The notes under the pieces are model-generated. The model searched no databases. It was not told the DNA's origin and saw only the letters and a list, made by a program, of their open reading frames with translations. The translations under genes were made by a program, and so were the position numbers. From Nemertoderma westbladi (taxonomy: Eukaryota; Xenacoelomorpha; Nemertodermatida; Nemertodermatidae), in contig JAUCBJ010000859.1 in NCBI GenBank assembly GCA_032718475.1, positions 373-64,372 of the forward strand: a stretch of DNA of 64,000 nt, read 5' to 3'. Shown here in pieces: positions 54,943 to 63,774 of the stretch; the stretch's first letter is position 1, and the number at the start of each line of letters is the position of its first letter.

Positions 54943-55623
54943 ATGGCTGACTTTAATTCAGGTCCATATAATTTAAACTTTCAAATGGGCACAAGTATGA
55001 TAATTTCAGGGCCATCTGGTTCCGGAAAGTCAACCTTTGTAAGCAATTTAATTAAACACAAGAATGGTTGTTTCAACGAAGCCCCCTTGCGAGTATTGTA
55101 TTGTTACGGGAGCAATCCCCCGACTATTCCTGGTATTACTCACCTTTACAAAGGCTTGCCTGAAAATATAGATAGTTTAGTGAATAGTCGAGATTTATTA
55201 ATTATAGATGATTTGTTAACAGAAACTGAGTCCAGTACAGCTTTAACTGTATTGTTTACTAAGGTAGCTCATCATTCCAATATATTTATTTGTTTTATAA
55301 CGCAAAACATGTTTTACAGTGGGAAGCATAACAGCACAAGATCAATTAATAGCCATACTTTAGTATTAATGAAAAATCCGAGAGACAGTCTATCGGTTTT
55401 AAATTTCGCGAAGCAGATGTTACCAGGGCAGACCAAATTTTTAGTTGATTCCTATCAAGATGCGACAATTCAACCATTTTCACATTTCTTAATTGATTTA
55501 CGACAGGAAACACCCGAACATTTAAGATTTAGATCTGATATATTTCGTAATCATAATTGTTACATTAAAAATTACACTGACTATAAACGTAGCGAAAATA
55601 ATAATAATAATAATGATAAATAA
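54943..55623 (+). CDS. DNA-packaging ATPase (A32/FtsK-like)
   Basis: The frame has 226 codons. The Walker A motif GPSGSGKST lies at residues 23-31 and the Walker B motif LLIIDD at 85-90. A FICFITQNMF strand (about 124-133) follows at the sensor position. Size and motif layout match the genome-packaging ATPases of Polintons and related viruses, which pump DNA into capsids. The Asn-rich tail (AATAATAAT repeats) is probably not functional. It is preceded by a GATATT simple repeat at 54877-54905. Confidence 0.88.
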   Translation: MADFNSGPYNLNFQMGTSMIISGPSGSGKSTFVSNLIKHKNGCFNEAPLRVLYCYGSNPPTIPGITHLYKGLPENIDSLVNSRDLLIIDDLLTETESSTALTVLFTKVAHHSNIFICFITQNMFYSGKHNSTRSINSHTLVLMKNPRDSLSVLNFAKQMLPGQTKFLVDSYQDATIQPFSHFLIDLRQETPEHLRFRSDIFRNHNCYIKNYTDYKRSENNNNNNDK

Positions 55624-55660
55624 TTAATATTTTGTAACAATTTTCAATAATGTTGCAACA

Positions 55661-56044
55661 ATGAATAGAATTGTGCAGAAATATCGTAACGAACTGGAAT
55701 TTCTACGCAGCGCTACCCCTCAACAAAGAACTTATTTTATTAACCATACCGCCAGTAACGAATTAATACGGCTCATTGTAAATACTGCATTAAATGTTCT
55801 AAAAGGTAATGTACAATTGACCCCTCATTCATTTAGAAATATTCGCCGCTATAAGAAGGTATTGAAATCACTCAACCGTAAAACAAAAAATATATCAAGT
55901 TACAGAAAAAAGTTAAGCAATCAATCTGGAGGCATACTACTGTTTCTAATACCCTTACTCGGCATTGGTGCGAAACTCGCCGCGAGTGCCGGTGCCGCTG
56001 CCGCTGGGGCTGCTATTGCGAAAAAAATTTACCGTGGACGGTAA
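55661..56044 (+). CDS. Small basic core protein with hydrophobic Gly/Ala end
   Basis: The frame has 127 codons. The first 90 residues are basic and helical (ELIRLIVNTALNVLKGNV, then RRYKKVLKSLNRKTK). After SGG comes a hydrophobic stretch (ILLFLIPLLGIG) and an alanine-rich end. This layout, an LKGNV helix then lysines then GG plus a hydrophobic tail, is one I recognise from small proteins beside Polinton genes in many invertebrates. A virion role (DNA condensation or membrane activity, with GG as a protease site) is inferred. Confidence 0.7.
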   Translation: MNRIVQKYRNELEFLRSATPQQRTYFINHTASNELIRLIVNTALNVLKGNVQLTPHSFRNIRRYKKVLKSLNRKTKNISSYRKKLSNQSGGILLFLIPLLGIGAKLAASAGAAAAGAAIAKKIYRGR

Positions 56045-56046
56045 TA

Positions 56047-56217
56047 ATGGTTAAAACGGGAGTAACATTTAGAAAATTATATTTAGTATCGAGTAAACCG
56101 TTAGCTGCTGATTTAAAACCACAAGATATACCTAGAGTAAATACTACAAAAAGAAAACCCTTTAAAACATCAACTTCGAAGAAAATAATTAAAAAATTTC
56201 AGTTGTTCTTACGGTGA
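56047..56217 (+). CDS. Tiny basic ORF (56 residues)
   Basis: ATG at 56047 lies two bases after the previous stop, and TGA ends the frame at 56217. It starts MVKTGVTFRKLYLV and ends KKIIKKFQLFLR, with about 14 lysine/arginine residues in 56. The 2-base spacing matches the packing of other cassette genes, and it fills the only gap before integrase. No family recognised. Confidence 0.5.
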   Translation: MVKTGVTFRKLYLVSSKPLAADLKPQDIPRVNTTKRKPFKTSTSKKIIKKFQLFLR

Positions 56218-56268
56218 TGCCCTTTATAAGAGATTTGAATATACATATTACTTGCGGTTGTCGAAAAG

Positions 56269-57309
56269 ATGCCTCGCAAGATGAAACCGATTTTAAGCCG
56301 AAGCTTAGACAAAAAACTGTTAAGAATTTATTTAGATCCTTCATCCCCCGCGGGATTTGCAAGTGTTGCAAAATTAGCAAAAGCTGCAAACATCAAACCA
56401 GCGCAAGCCCAGAAATGGTTGAGCAGACAAAAGACATACACCCTTCACGCTCCACGTAGACAACATTATCCAACATCTAAAATATTTACGGGAGGCATAA
56501 AAGATATATATATGATAGATCTGGTGGATATGCAGCAATATAAGTCGCAAAATAATAATTATAACTATATATTAATGTGCATTGATGCCTTCAGTCGGCT
56601 TGCTTTTGGCTATGGTATGAAAACAAAAAAGGGTGTTGAAATTATTAGTATATTGCAAAAAATATTCCAGAAAGGAAAACCAAACAGAATCGCCACGGAT
56701 CAAGGTTCTGAGTTTCTAAATAAATCTGTAAGGAAATATTTAGATACGTTAGGTATACAGTATTACGTAATGTATTCTGTGAATAAGGCGGCTATTGTCG
56801 AGAGATTTAACAGAACCTTAAAAACAAAGATGTTCAAAATTTTCACGCAAAGGGGAAATAATATTTGGATAAAAATTTTACCTAAGCTTATCTCAGCTTA
56901 TAATAGGTCGTATCATAGAACAATACAAATGACACCTATTGAAGTTAATAAATTTAATGAAACTGAATTAATGAATAGATTATATGGGAAATATAGACAG
57001 ATAAATCACAAGAAAATAAAATTTAAAGTTGGAGATACAGTACGATTATCTATTGCTCGTACTGCTTTTGCTAAAGGCTATCGAGAACAATGGACACATG
57101 AATTATTTATTATTCATCGGGTCAGGTTGGATAGAGTACCAGCGGTAATGTTCGATATTAAGGACAGCACCGGAGCTATAATAAAGGGCTCATTTTATTC
57201 TCACGAACTCCAAAAGGTCCACCCGAATAGTAATATTTATCTAGCAATTGACAAAAAAATATTGGCAAACTTAAAGAACGTGTACGCAATGGGAAGAAAG
57301 AATATTTAG
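56269..57309 (+). CDS. Polinton integrase (rve family, D-D-E)
   Basis: The frame has 346 codons. A helical N-terminal segment with a repeated-helix look (ASVAKLAKAANIKPAQAQKW, about 31-50) precedes the core. Catalytic residues are in YMIDLVDMQQY (about D84), IATDQGSEF (D144) and AIVERFNRTLK (E178). The C-terminal KVGDTVRLSIARTAF segment fits the SH3/chromo-like end. It is the type annotated as F54H12.3-like in nematodes. It would catalyse insertion of the element with a short target duplication. All three acidic residues are kept. Confidence 0.92.
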   Translation: MPRKMKPILSRSLDKKLLRIYLDPSSPAGFASVAKLAKAANIKPAQAQKWLSRQKTYTLHAPRRQHYPTSKIFTGGIKDIYMIDLVDMQQYKSQNNNYNYILMCIDAFSRLAFGYGMKTKKGVEIISILQKIFQKGKPNRIATDQGSEFLNKSVRKYLDTLGIQYYVMYSVNKAAIVERFNRTLKTKMFKIFTQRGNNIWIKILPKLISAYNRSYHRTIQMTPIEVNKFNETELMNRLYGKYRQINHKKIKFKVGDTVRLSIARTAFAKGYREQWTHELFIIHRVRLDRVPAVMFDIKDSTGAIIKGSFYSHELQKVHPNSNIYLAIDKKILANLKNVYAMGRKNI

Positions 57310-57607
57310 TCCGATTCATCGGATCCAAGAAACAGTCCTGGGTACAGCATATTCAATAAGCTTAGGTTTATACTGTATATTAATTCATTTTGGTCGCATA
57401 TGACCGTAATTAATCAATAATATTAACTCGAATGATATTACTATATCTATAGTTCATCCGCTTTAAATAAAGCCAGTAAAATATTGATCCCTCGCATATA
57501 CTGTAGAAGATGCGGCAATGAACGTGGTCACAGATGTCTATAATTTAACATTATACTGTATGTACAAAGGAGTCAAGTAGAGAGAGCGAGCTTAAATAAT
57601 AATAATA
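57310..57607 (+). promoter_or_regulatory. Largest spacer inside the Polinton cassette
   Basis: The 298 bases without a gene separate the integrase from the tightly packed capsid genes, the likely place for a late-type promoter. AT-rich patches (AATCAATAATATTAACTC near 57412) and a TAAATAATAATAATAATG leader into the next gene are visible. No defined promoter element was identified. Confidence 0.3.
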
Positions 57608-58480
57608 ATGGCCACAGATACATATATCACTCTACTTTCAGATAGCTCATTGAACACTTATCCCAATAATAATCCTAGTGAGTTTACTGTTGATTTAGCC
57701 GAAGAATTATATATTGGTCCAAATGCCAAAATTGGACTTGCCGAACTTCAATATCAAGCAACATACAGTAATATTACGCTGCAAACTCAAATTTCGCTGT
57801 CAATCGGGGTAGATGCAAAAGATGCCAAATTATATAGTTTATTTCCTGGTATGCATAACTCTATTCAAGTGATTATTGATGATATAAATAAACTGTTTAA
57901 TTCTGAAGCGAAATATAGAGATTTCGAATTCATTTTTAATACAAATAATTCTAGAATTAAATTTAAATTTCCTAAAAAGTTGAAAAAAATACAATTAAGT
58001 CTACGCGGCGATTTAATACAAATTCTAGGCTTAAAACCGTTATTGGATCGGAATCATCCGGATATTCCAAATTGGGATATATACAGTACCACTACAGTAG
58101 ATGAATTAAGCAATATAGAACAACCGATATTAATTTTAAATTATAGTGGACCAAAAATTTCGGAAATTGGCATTTTAGATTTTCCAGCTCCCACAAATAT
58201 AACACGTAATAAAGATACAATTTTCATATACACAGATATTATTAAGAGCTCATTTGTTGGCGACGCTTTAGCTCCGCTCTTAAGAACCTGCCCTTTAACG
58301 CAATTAAATCGAAAATATATTAATCACGAATACGAGAGCATTTGCTATTTCCCATTGTTGAATAAAAAACTAAAAACAATCTTAATTACTTTACGTGACG
58401 GCCAAGGCCAATTAATTAACTTCAGCGGAGGTCGCACTGTTATAACACTTAAGTTAATACGGGGTGGCGGTGATGGATGA
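57608..58480 (+). CDS. Putative minor capsid (penton-like) protein, paralogue 1
   Basis: The frame has 290 codons. The N-terminus (TYITLLSDSSLNTYPNNN, then LYIGPNAKIGLAELQYQATY) follows the pattern x-Y-I-T-L-x-S-x-S-x-x-x-Y-P-x-N of a protein family common beside Polinton capsid genes. The next gene has the same layout (FYVRLPSNSCPIDFPRN, NWVVGIKSIFY). The C-terminal half ends with a beta-strand segment containing GGRTVITLKL. A jelly-roll minor capsid role is inferred from neighbourhood and pairing. The stop overlaps the next start (ATGGATGA). Confidence 0.7.
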   Translation: MATDTYITLLSDSSLNTYPNNNPSEFTVDLAEELYIGPNAKIGLAELQYQATYSNITLQTQISLSIGVDAKDAKLYSLFPGMHNSIQVIIDDINKLFNSEAKYRDFEFIFNTNNSRIKFKFPKKLKKIQLSLRGDLIQILGLKPLLDRNHPDIPNWDIYSTTTVDELSNIEQPILILNYSGPKISEIGILDFPAPTNITRNKDTIFIYTDIIKSSFVGDALAPLLRTCPLTQLNRKYINHEYESICYFPLLNKKLKTILITLRDGQGQLINFSGGRTVITLKLIRGGGDG

Positions 58481-59330
58481 GTTCTACGTTAGACTACCAA
58501 GTAATTCCTGTCCAATTGATTTTCCCCGCAATAGCGCTAGTAATTATCAGATAAATTTCCACGGCGCCTTACCTATAAATCCAAACGAAAACTGGGTGGT
58601 AGGTATAAAAAGTATATTTTACTTAGCAACGTTGCCGTCCATGTATAACAATGTAGAGAATGTTATTTTATTAAAAAAAGGGAAAAAAATTTTTGAGGAT
58701 ACACTTCCATCTGGTTTATTCTACAGTATCAATGACATTATAGATTATTTTAACACAGGGGCGTTGAAAGATAAATTACAAATAGTTGAAAATACTCAGC
58801 AAAATAGATTGCAATTTATTTTAGGGAAAACTGTGCGAGAGTTATTTATAGGCCAACTATTAGCCTATTATTTTGGAATTACTGAAAATAATCTCGGCGC
58901 GAATTTAAATCCAAATTTTAAAATTATTTTGAAGACGAAAAATAATATAAAGGGTTATTTAATAAAGGTTATCGGAAATGGAGAAAAGGCTTACCAGATG
59001 GTATTTTTATGCCCTCAACCACCCAACTCTATTCCAGAACCTAAATCGAACATGTACGTGACTACTAATATAATTGAAAATCAATATATTAACGATTTTG
59101 GTTTAGCTTTACTTCGTCGTGTTGCGATACCTGATGATGTGAAATATGGTAGCGTAATAAATAAAGAATTTGTCAAGGATACAATTCATTATATCCCTGT
59201 AAAAAAATCATATAAGATAACATACATTCATATTGAAATAACAGACAAAGAAGGAAAAGATTTGAATTTTGAATACGGCACAACTTCTATTACATTACAC
59301 TTTAAACGAATAAATTCAAATGGATTCTGA
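58473..59330 (+). CDS. Putative minor capsid (penton-like) protein, paralogue 2
   Basis: Start chosen at ATG 58473, giving 285 residues beginning MDEFYVRLPSNS, which fits the family N-terminus better than the upstream GTG. It overlaps the previous gene by 8 bases. The same strand order as paralogue 1 is visible, including a YYFGITENNLGANL segment and a C-terminal YGTTSITLHFKRI end. Tandem duplication and divergence is the simplest explanation. It overlaps the next gene by 11 bases. Confidence 0.7.
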   Translation: MDEFYVRLPSNSCPIDFPRNSASNYQINFHGALPINPNENWVVGIKSIFYLATLPSMYNNVENVILLKKGKKIFEDTLPSGLFYSINDIIDYFNTGALKDKLQIVENTQQNRLQFILGKTVRELFIGQLLAYYFGITENNLGANLNPNFKIILKTKNNIKGYLIKVIGNGEKAYQMVFLCPQPPNSIPEPKSNMYVTTNIIENQYINDFGLALLRRVAIPDDVKYGSVINKEFVKDTIHYIPVKKSYKITYIHIEITDKEGKDLNFEYGTTSITLHFKRINSNGF

Positions 59331-59880
59331 TTTATTTCAAAGATACAGTAAACCTCAATATGGGGGTTCAGACTCTAATCTTGCTGTTTTTAAAGGCGGA
59401 AGAAGTACCAGAGGCTCGACGCAAGTTCCTGTTTTTCGTGGTGGTTCATATATTGACCCTTACGGTCAACAAATTGGTGCATTTGGTCCAAACTTAAAAC
59501 AACGTCGTTTTCAACGTTATCCTAGAGGTATGCGGGCAAATCAACACGGAGAAGGTATATTTACAGACGCTTTATCTACATTGAAAAAATTTGGTAAGCC
59601 ATTAGCTAAAAAAGTTTTACAAAAAGCTTTACCATTTACCACAAAATTTATGAGACAACACGTAATACCAAAAGGTAAGCGGGTCTTACATCAGCAGGCT
59701 AATACGGTTATTAATAAAGCATTAAATAAAATGAAACCATCAACAAGATCGGTTGTAGAAAAAGTTTATAGAGATTTAAAGCGACCCGCTAGACCAATGT
59801 CTATGAACATACAACATCGACGTAGTAAAAAGAGAAATATAAAAGGCAAACTGAAACACTGCGAAAAAAGTATTTTTTAA
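59320..59880 (+). CDS. Basic Gly-Gly-containing virion protein (pVI/core-like)
   Basis: The frame has 186 codons and is strongly basic. The first 60 residues are Gly/Ser/Tyr-rich with repeated GG (YGGSD, FKGGR, FRGGSY). Residue 75 onward gives HGEGIFTDALSTLKKFGKPL, an amphipathic helix preceded by a glycine site. The last 60 residues are Arg/Lys-rich (RRSKKRNIKGKLK). Small basic proteins with glycine cleavage sites are typical substrates of adenain-type proteases such as the one at 61145. The adenoviral pVI/pX comparison is by layout only. Confidence 0.6.
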   Translation: MDSDLFQRYSKPQYGGSDSNLAVFKGGRSTRGSTQVPVFRGGSYIDPYGQQIGAFGPNLKQRRFQRYPRGMRANQHGEGIFTDALSTLKKFGKPLAKKVLQKALPFTTKFMRQHVIPKGKRVLHQQANTVINKALNKMKPSTRSVVEKVYRDLKRPARPMSMNIQHRRSKKRNIKGKLKHCEKSIF

Positions 59881-59882
59881 TA

Positions 59883-61142
59883 ATGTCAATTATTAAGGAA
59901 TTAGATTTATTTTCTACACAGCCAATACAGACTGAATTTAAAGCAAAGCATTATGAAACAATTTACCCCGTATCTAATCTCCGTAGTGAATCTAGGGAGG
60001 TCACGTTCCTTGTACCGAGATCCAATGAATTCTATACGAAACTGCAAGATGCGTTATTAATTACAAAATGTACTGTACGCTGGGATAGACGACTTGAAAA
60101 CTCTCATATATATATGCTGAATTACCCAGCTGAAACTATGTGGAGTGATATTAAAATAGACCTTAATGAGAAGCAGGTTGAAAATAGCAATAACCATTAT
60201 TTCTACAAGTCGTACTTATCCAATTTATTATTTACAACTTACGAGGATAAAAATGGGCTACTGGGTGCGGGTGGCTTTCATCAACCTTTATCTGAGCATG
60301 GAAATGAAATTGATCCCAACGCGCATCCTATTGCCGATGCCTTTAGTAAACAAATGCAATTTGTAAGTGGATTGACGATTGATTTTGATACTGAAACTAA
60401 AATAATACAACCCGGGTATGATTTAAGAATGCATTTTAGAAAAGTATCAAATTCGTTTATTTTTAAAATCACTCCAAACGCAAACGCTGTGACAAATCTT
60501 CGACTAGAATTAGATGAAATAAAGATTCTAATCCCTAGAATGGAGGTTAATCCTGTAATAGAAAGCAGTCACCTAAAAGGTTTAGAGAGTTACGATATTG
60601 AATATCAATTCCAAAAAAAGGAGGTGACAACATTTACTATTCCCGCTCAAACCACAAATTACACCCAAACAAACATATTTGATGGTAAAAAACCCAAATT
60701 AGTTATTATTGGCTTCATAACAAATAACGCTTATTCGGGAGAATTAATTTGCAATCCCTTGAAATTTGAACATTTTAACCTTAGACGCGCGGAACTGATT
60801 GTAGACGGTCTTCCAGTAGGGGGTGTAATATACGAGCCTAATTTTACAGATGGAACATATATTTTTGAGTATACTCAATTAATGAAGAACATTAATACAT
60901 ATATTAACGGTTATGGAGGTAATAATATAGACCATGAAACCTACTTAGGTAATTGCCCCCTCCTATCCTGGGACCTAACCGCCGACGGGTATGTTAGAGA
61001 TCCGCAACCCTCGATATATACTAACGGCCAATTAAAATTAAGATTTGCCGAACCGTTGGTTGAAACCATAAATGTAATCGTTTTTAATATTTATGATCAA
61101 TCATTAAGTTTAAATAGCAGGAAAGAAATACATATCGATTAA
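59883..61142 (+). CDS. Major capsid-like protein (F54H12.2 type)
   Basis: The frame has 419 codons, starting two bases after the previous stop. The opening IKELDLFSTQPIQTEFKAKH, followed by YPVSNLRSESREVTFLVP, matches the conserved start (ELDLF-x-x-P-x-Q-T) of the F54H12.2-like family found in Polintons and considered to be their double jelly-roll major capsid protein. The rest is beta-rich, with a conserved-looking LSWDLTADGYVRD and a C-terminal INVIVFNIYDQSLSLN. No break is seen. Confidence 0.82.
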   Translation: MSIIKELDLFSTQPIQTEFKAKHYETIYPVSNLRSESREVTFLVPRSNEFYTKLQDALLITKCTVRWDRRLENSHIYMLNYPAETMWSDIKIDLNEKQVENSNNHYFYKSYLSNLLFTTYEDKNGLLGAGGFHQPLSEHGNEIDPNAHPIADAFSKQMQFVSGLTIDFDTETKIIQPGYDLRMHFRKVSNSFIFKITPNANAVTNLRLELDEIKILIPRMEVNPVIESSHLKGLESYDIEYQFQKKEVTTFTIPAQTTNYTQTNIFDGKKPKLVIIGFITNNAYSGELICNPLKFEHFNLRRAELIVDGLPVGGVIYEPNFTDGTYIFEYTQLMKNINTYINGYGGNNIDHETYLGNCPLLSWDLTADGYVRDPQPSIYTNGQLKLRFAEPLVETINVIVFNIYDQSLSLNSRKEIHID

Positions 61143-61144
61143 GT

Positions 61145-61600
61145 ATGTTATCTACAGAGGACCTTGATATGTTTCCAGTGGGTGGTCACTATTTGGGAGC
61201 GTTTCCAGCTAACAAATTACCTAAATTAGATAATAATAATAAGCGGCGGGATTATGGGTTAATAGTAAATACCGATAAAGAGCATCTGCCTGGGATTCAT
61301 TGGATCGCGATATATATACGAGATAATGAGGCCGAAGTATTTGACTCGTTTGGACCAAAATATCCAAACAGATGCATCGAAAAATGGCTTGAGAAAAATT
61401 CCGCGAGGTGGCGTACTACACGCAAACAATTTCAAGACCCCCGGAGGACCACATGCGGTCTGTACTGTCTTTATTATTTGGTAAATCGTATTCACACAAT
61501 CTATCCAATGAGTGCGTTTACAAATAATGTGGAAATAAATGAAATTATATTATATAAATGGCTTGTTAATTATTATAAATTAAACCAACAAACTTTGTAA
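61145..61600 (+). CDS. Adenain-type cysteine protease
   Basis: The frame has 151 codons, two bases after the capsid gene. The catalytic set is visible: His52 in IHWIAIYI, Asp67 in EVFDSFG, Gln at 95 or 97 in RKQFQDP, and Cys104 in TTCGLYC. The family cleaves viral precursors at glycine sites during maturation, and the GG-containing neighbours are likely substrates. Length is shorter than adenovirus protease but normal for Polinton PRO. Confidence 0.88.
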   Translation: MLSTEDLDMFPVGGHYLGAFPANKLPKLDNNNKRRDYGLIVNTDKEHLPGIHWIAIYIRDNEAEVFDSFGPKYPNRCIEKWLEKNSARWRTTRKQFQDPRRTTCGLYCLYYLVNRIHTIYPMSAFTNNVEINEIILYKWLVNYYKLNQQTL

Positions 61601-61631
61601 TTAATTATTTAAGTTTTGTTTATCAGATAAA

Positions 61632-62141
61632 ATGGATAATATTATTTTTGTTGATTTTCAATATTATAAGATAGACAATAAAGAGTATCCGGTAGTATTT
61701 AAAGAATTTGCTATTTTCGATTCTAATTACAACAAAACTAATATAAAGACGTTTTTAATTAAAGGCCCACCTAATATTAAATTATCAGCATTAGATGCTG
61801 CCCACGTAAACAATTTACGGGATATGACTTCTCACTTGCCCTGGAACTATGGAGACATTTCGCAAGACGACTTTAAAAAATATATGAAGAGACATTTAAA
61901 ATATAAAAAAAATATTCATGTATTTGGGTTGATGAAGCGGGCAATATTAGTTTCCCAACTCGATGTTCTCGAGCCAAATTCGGTGGAGAAATTGGGAATA
62001 TATAAGCAATATCACGATTATTTAACCCCTTGTCGATTTCACGACCGATTCACTACAGTGGAAAGTAAATGCACGTTCCACTTAAACATAAGGGATAACT
62101 GTCTGCGATACTGCTCAGCAAAACGCGTTGGGGGGGTTTGA
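61632..62141 (+). CDS. Unknown protein, last gene of Polinton cassette
   Basis: The frame has 169 codons starting MDNIIFVDFQYYKIDNKEYP, a beta strand with an early aspartate, followed by EFAIFDSNYN. A CRFHDRF...CTFHLN region near residues 140-160 could bind metal. The pattern resembles small proteins I have seen in invertebrate genomes near Polinton genes, perhaps nuclease-like, but I cannot assign a function. The frame ends just after a run of seven G residues (62130-62136). The neighbouring frame stays open to 62231, so the true C-terminus may lie there if the run is off by one. Confidence 0.55.
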   Translation: MDNIIFVDFQYYKIDNKEYPVVFKEFAIFDSNYNKTNIKTFLIKGPPNIKLSALDAAHVNNLRDMTSHLPWNYGDISQDDFKKYMKRHLKYKKNIHVFGLMKRAILVSQLDVLEPNSVEKLGIYKQYHDYLTPCRFHDRFTTVESKCTFHLNIRDNCLRYCSAKRVGGV

Positions 62142-62231
62142 GGCTCTACACTTTTTCATGAGAAAGCGTTTAACTGCGACTGATGATGATGATAAACAGA
62201 AAGAAATAACTGCAGTGGAAGATGTACTGTA

Positions 62232-62640
62232 GGTTTACTCTAAGCATGTAATGTGATGGGATAATATAATTTTATTTTGGTGATGATCTTGATGTTAATA
62301 TAAAAATATAATAAAATATAATTTTTTTTACAACAAGTTCTCTAAAAGAGTCAATCGCGGTAGGTTAACCATGCACATTTAACAATATGACGTAGACGTA
62401 ACATGTACAGTAAGTATTCTCGATATCGTTCTAATATAGATATACTGGTATTGCGAAACATCCTATACATCGCAAACTAATAACACATACAGTAGTTGAC
62501 TAGTAATATTAGTCAGAAATGCAACATAAACTGTATAGGATGTAGTGTTAACCTGTTGGTACCGGTACTGATAAATTCAATAATTTATTATAAGCCTAAC
62601 CACAACTGTTATCCGCTTTATCAGCACCGGTAGTGTTTTA
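62232..62640. other. Flank after Polinton cassette, no gene seen
   Basis: AT-rich DNA with no domain-bearing frame. The right terminus of the element may lie here, but no inverted repeat to the left side was found. Confidence 0.45.
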
Positions 62641-62645
62641 CTCTT

Positions 62646-63757
62646 CCAACACTGTAGTCACAGTCTACTGGTATCAGTACAGCAGTAATCTGAAGCAATA
62701 GCATACTGCTGTCATGATCTGGATTACACGCAGGAGTCTCTCATATAGGGATTAGATCACCTATCCAAACAATACAGTACTGCAGTACTGTCGTTGTTCT
62801 TGATGTAACAGCATAATCAGATAGAGCATACTGATTTCCTTTGATTAGCATTGTACCGCAGTACCAGTACTACAGTATTAATGTAACAGTACCCGCAGTA
62901 ACAAACTAGGCTAATGTATACAATATCGTGAGTCAGTTACAATCAGATGTGTACGCAGTCAGCCACACTGCGAGGGATGTGGTCAACCTCGCAACTCCTA
63001 TCCACAACTGTCATCCATTTTATCAGTACAGCAGTAATCTGATGTAATAACATTTGTTTTTTTTTTTCAACTATAAGGATACTGCTGTCTACCCGAACCT
63101 TGATTAGCATACTGCTGTCATAACCTAGAAGGGACGCGTAGCTCTCACATATAGGGATTAGATCACCTATCCAAACAATACAGTACTGCAGTACTGTCGT
63201 TGTTCTTGATGTAACAGTATAGTCAGATAGAGCATGCTGATTTCCTTTAATTAGCATTGTACTGCAGTACGGTACTACAGTATTAATGTAACAGTACCCG
63301 CAGTAACAAACTAGGCTAATGTATACAATATCGTGAGTCAGTTACAATCAGATGTGTACGCAGTCAGCCACACTGCGAGGGATGTGGTCAACCTCGCAAC
63401 TCCTATCTACAACTGTCATCCATTTTATCAGTACAGCAGTAATCTGATGTAATAACATTTGTTTTTTTTTTTCAACTATAAGGATACTGCTGTCTACCCG
63501 AACCTTGATTAGCATACTGCTGTCATAACCTAGAAGGGACGCGTAGCTCTCACATATAGGGATTAGATCACCTACCCAAACAATACAGTACTGCAGTACT
63601 GTCGCTGTTCTTGATGTAACAGTATAATCAGATAGAGCATGCTGATTTCCTTTAATTAGCATTGTACTGCAGTACGGTACCGGTACCAGGGTATTAATGT
63701 AACAGTACCCGCAGTAACAAACTGAGTCAATGTATACTTTATCGTGAGCCAGTTACA
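62646..63757 (+). repeat. 405-bp tandem repeat, about 2.6 units
   Basis: The landmark CAGTACAGCAGTAATCTGA occurs near 62677, 63025 and 63430. The second and third units are 405 bases apart and nearly identical. The first lacks about 55 bases that include a T-run. Units are rich in the palindromic CAGTACTGCAGTACTG. Repeated 104-codon minus-strand frames arise from the repetition and are not considered genes. Confidence 0.85.
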
Positions 63758-63774
63758 ATCGGATGTGCGCGCAG

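Larger units (their letters stand above)
53664..62141 (+). mobile_element. Polinton/Maverick (adintovirus-like) gene cassette
   Basis: Twelve frames on one strand sit close together. Among them are a packaging ATPase, a retroviral-type integrase, an adenain-type protease and a major-capsid-like protein of the C. elegans F54H12.2 kind. This combination is diagnostic of Polintons, which are virus-like DNA transposons able to encode capsids. Nearly all frames look intact. Not found: a type-B DNA polymerase, terminal inverted repeats, or the 6-bp duplication. The cassette is about half the usual 15-20 kb, so it is either a partial copy or an unusual variant. Confidence 0.88.

Noticed and set aside
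62943-63662. Two identical 104-codon minus-strand genes
   Set aside because: They are the same frame in two copies of the 405-base tandem repeat, with no domain or conservation signal.
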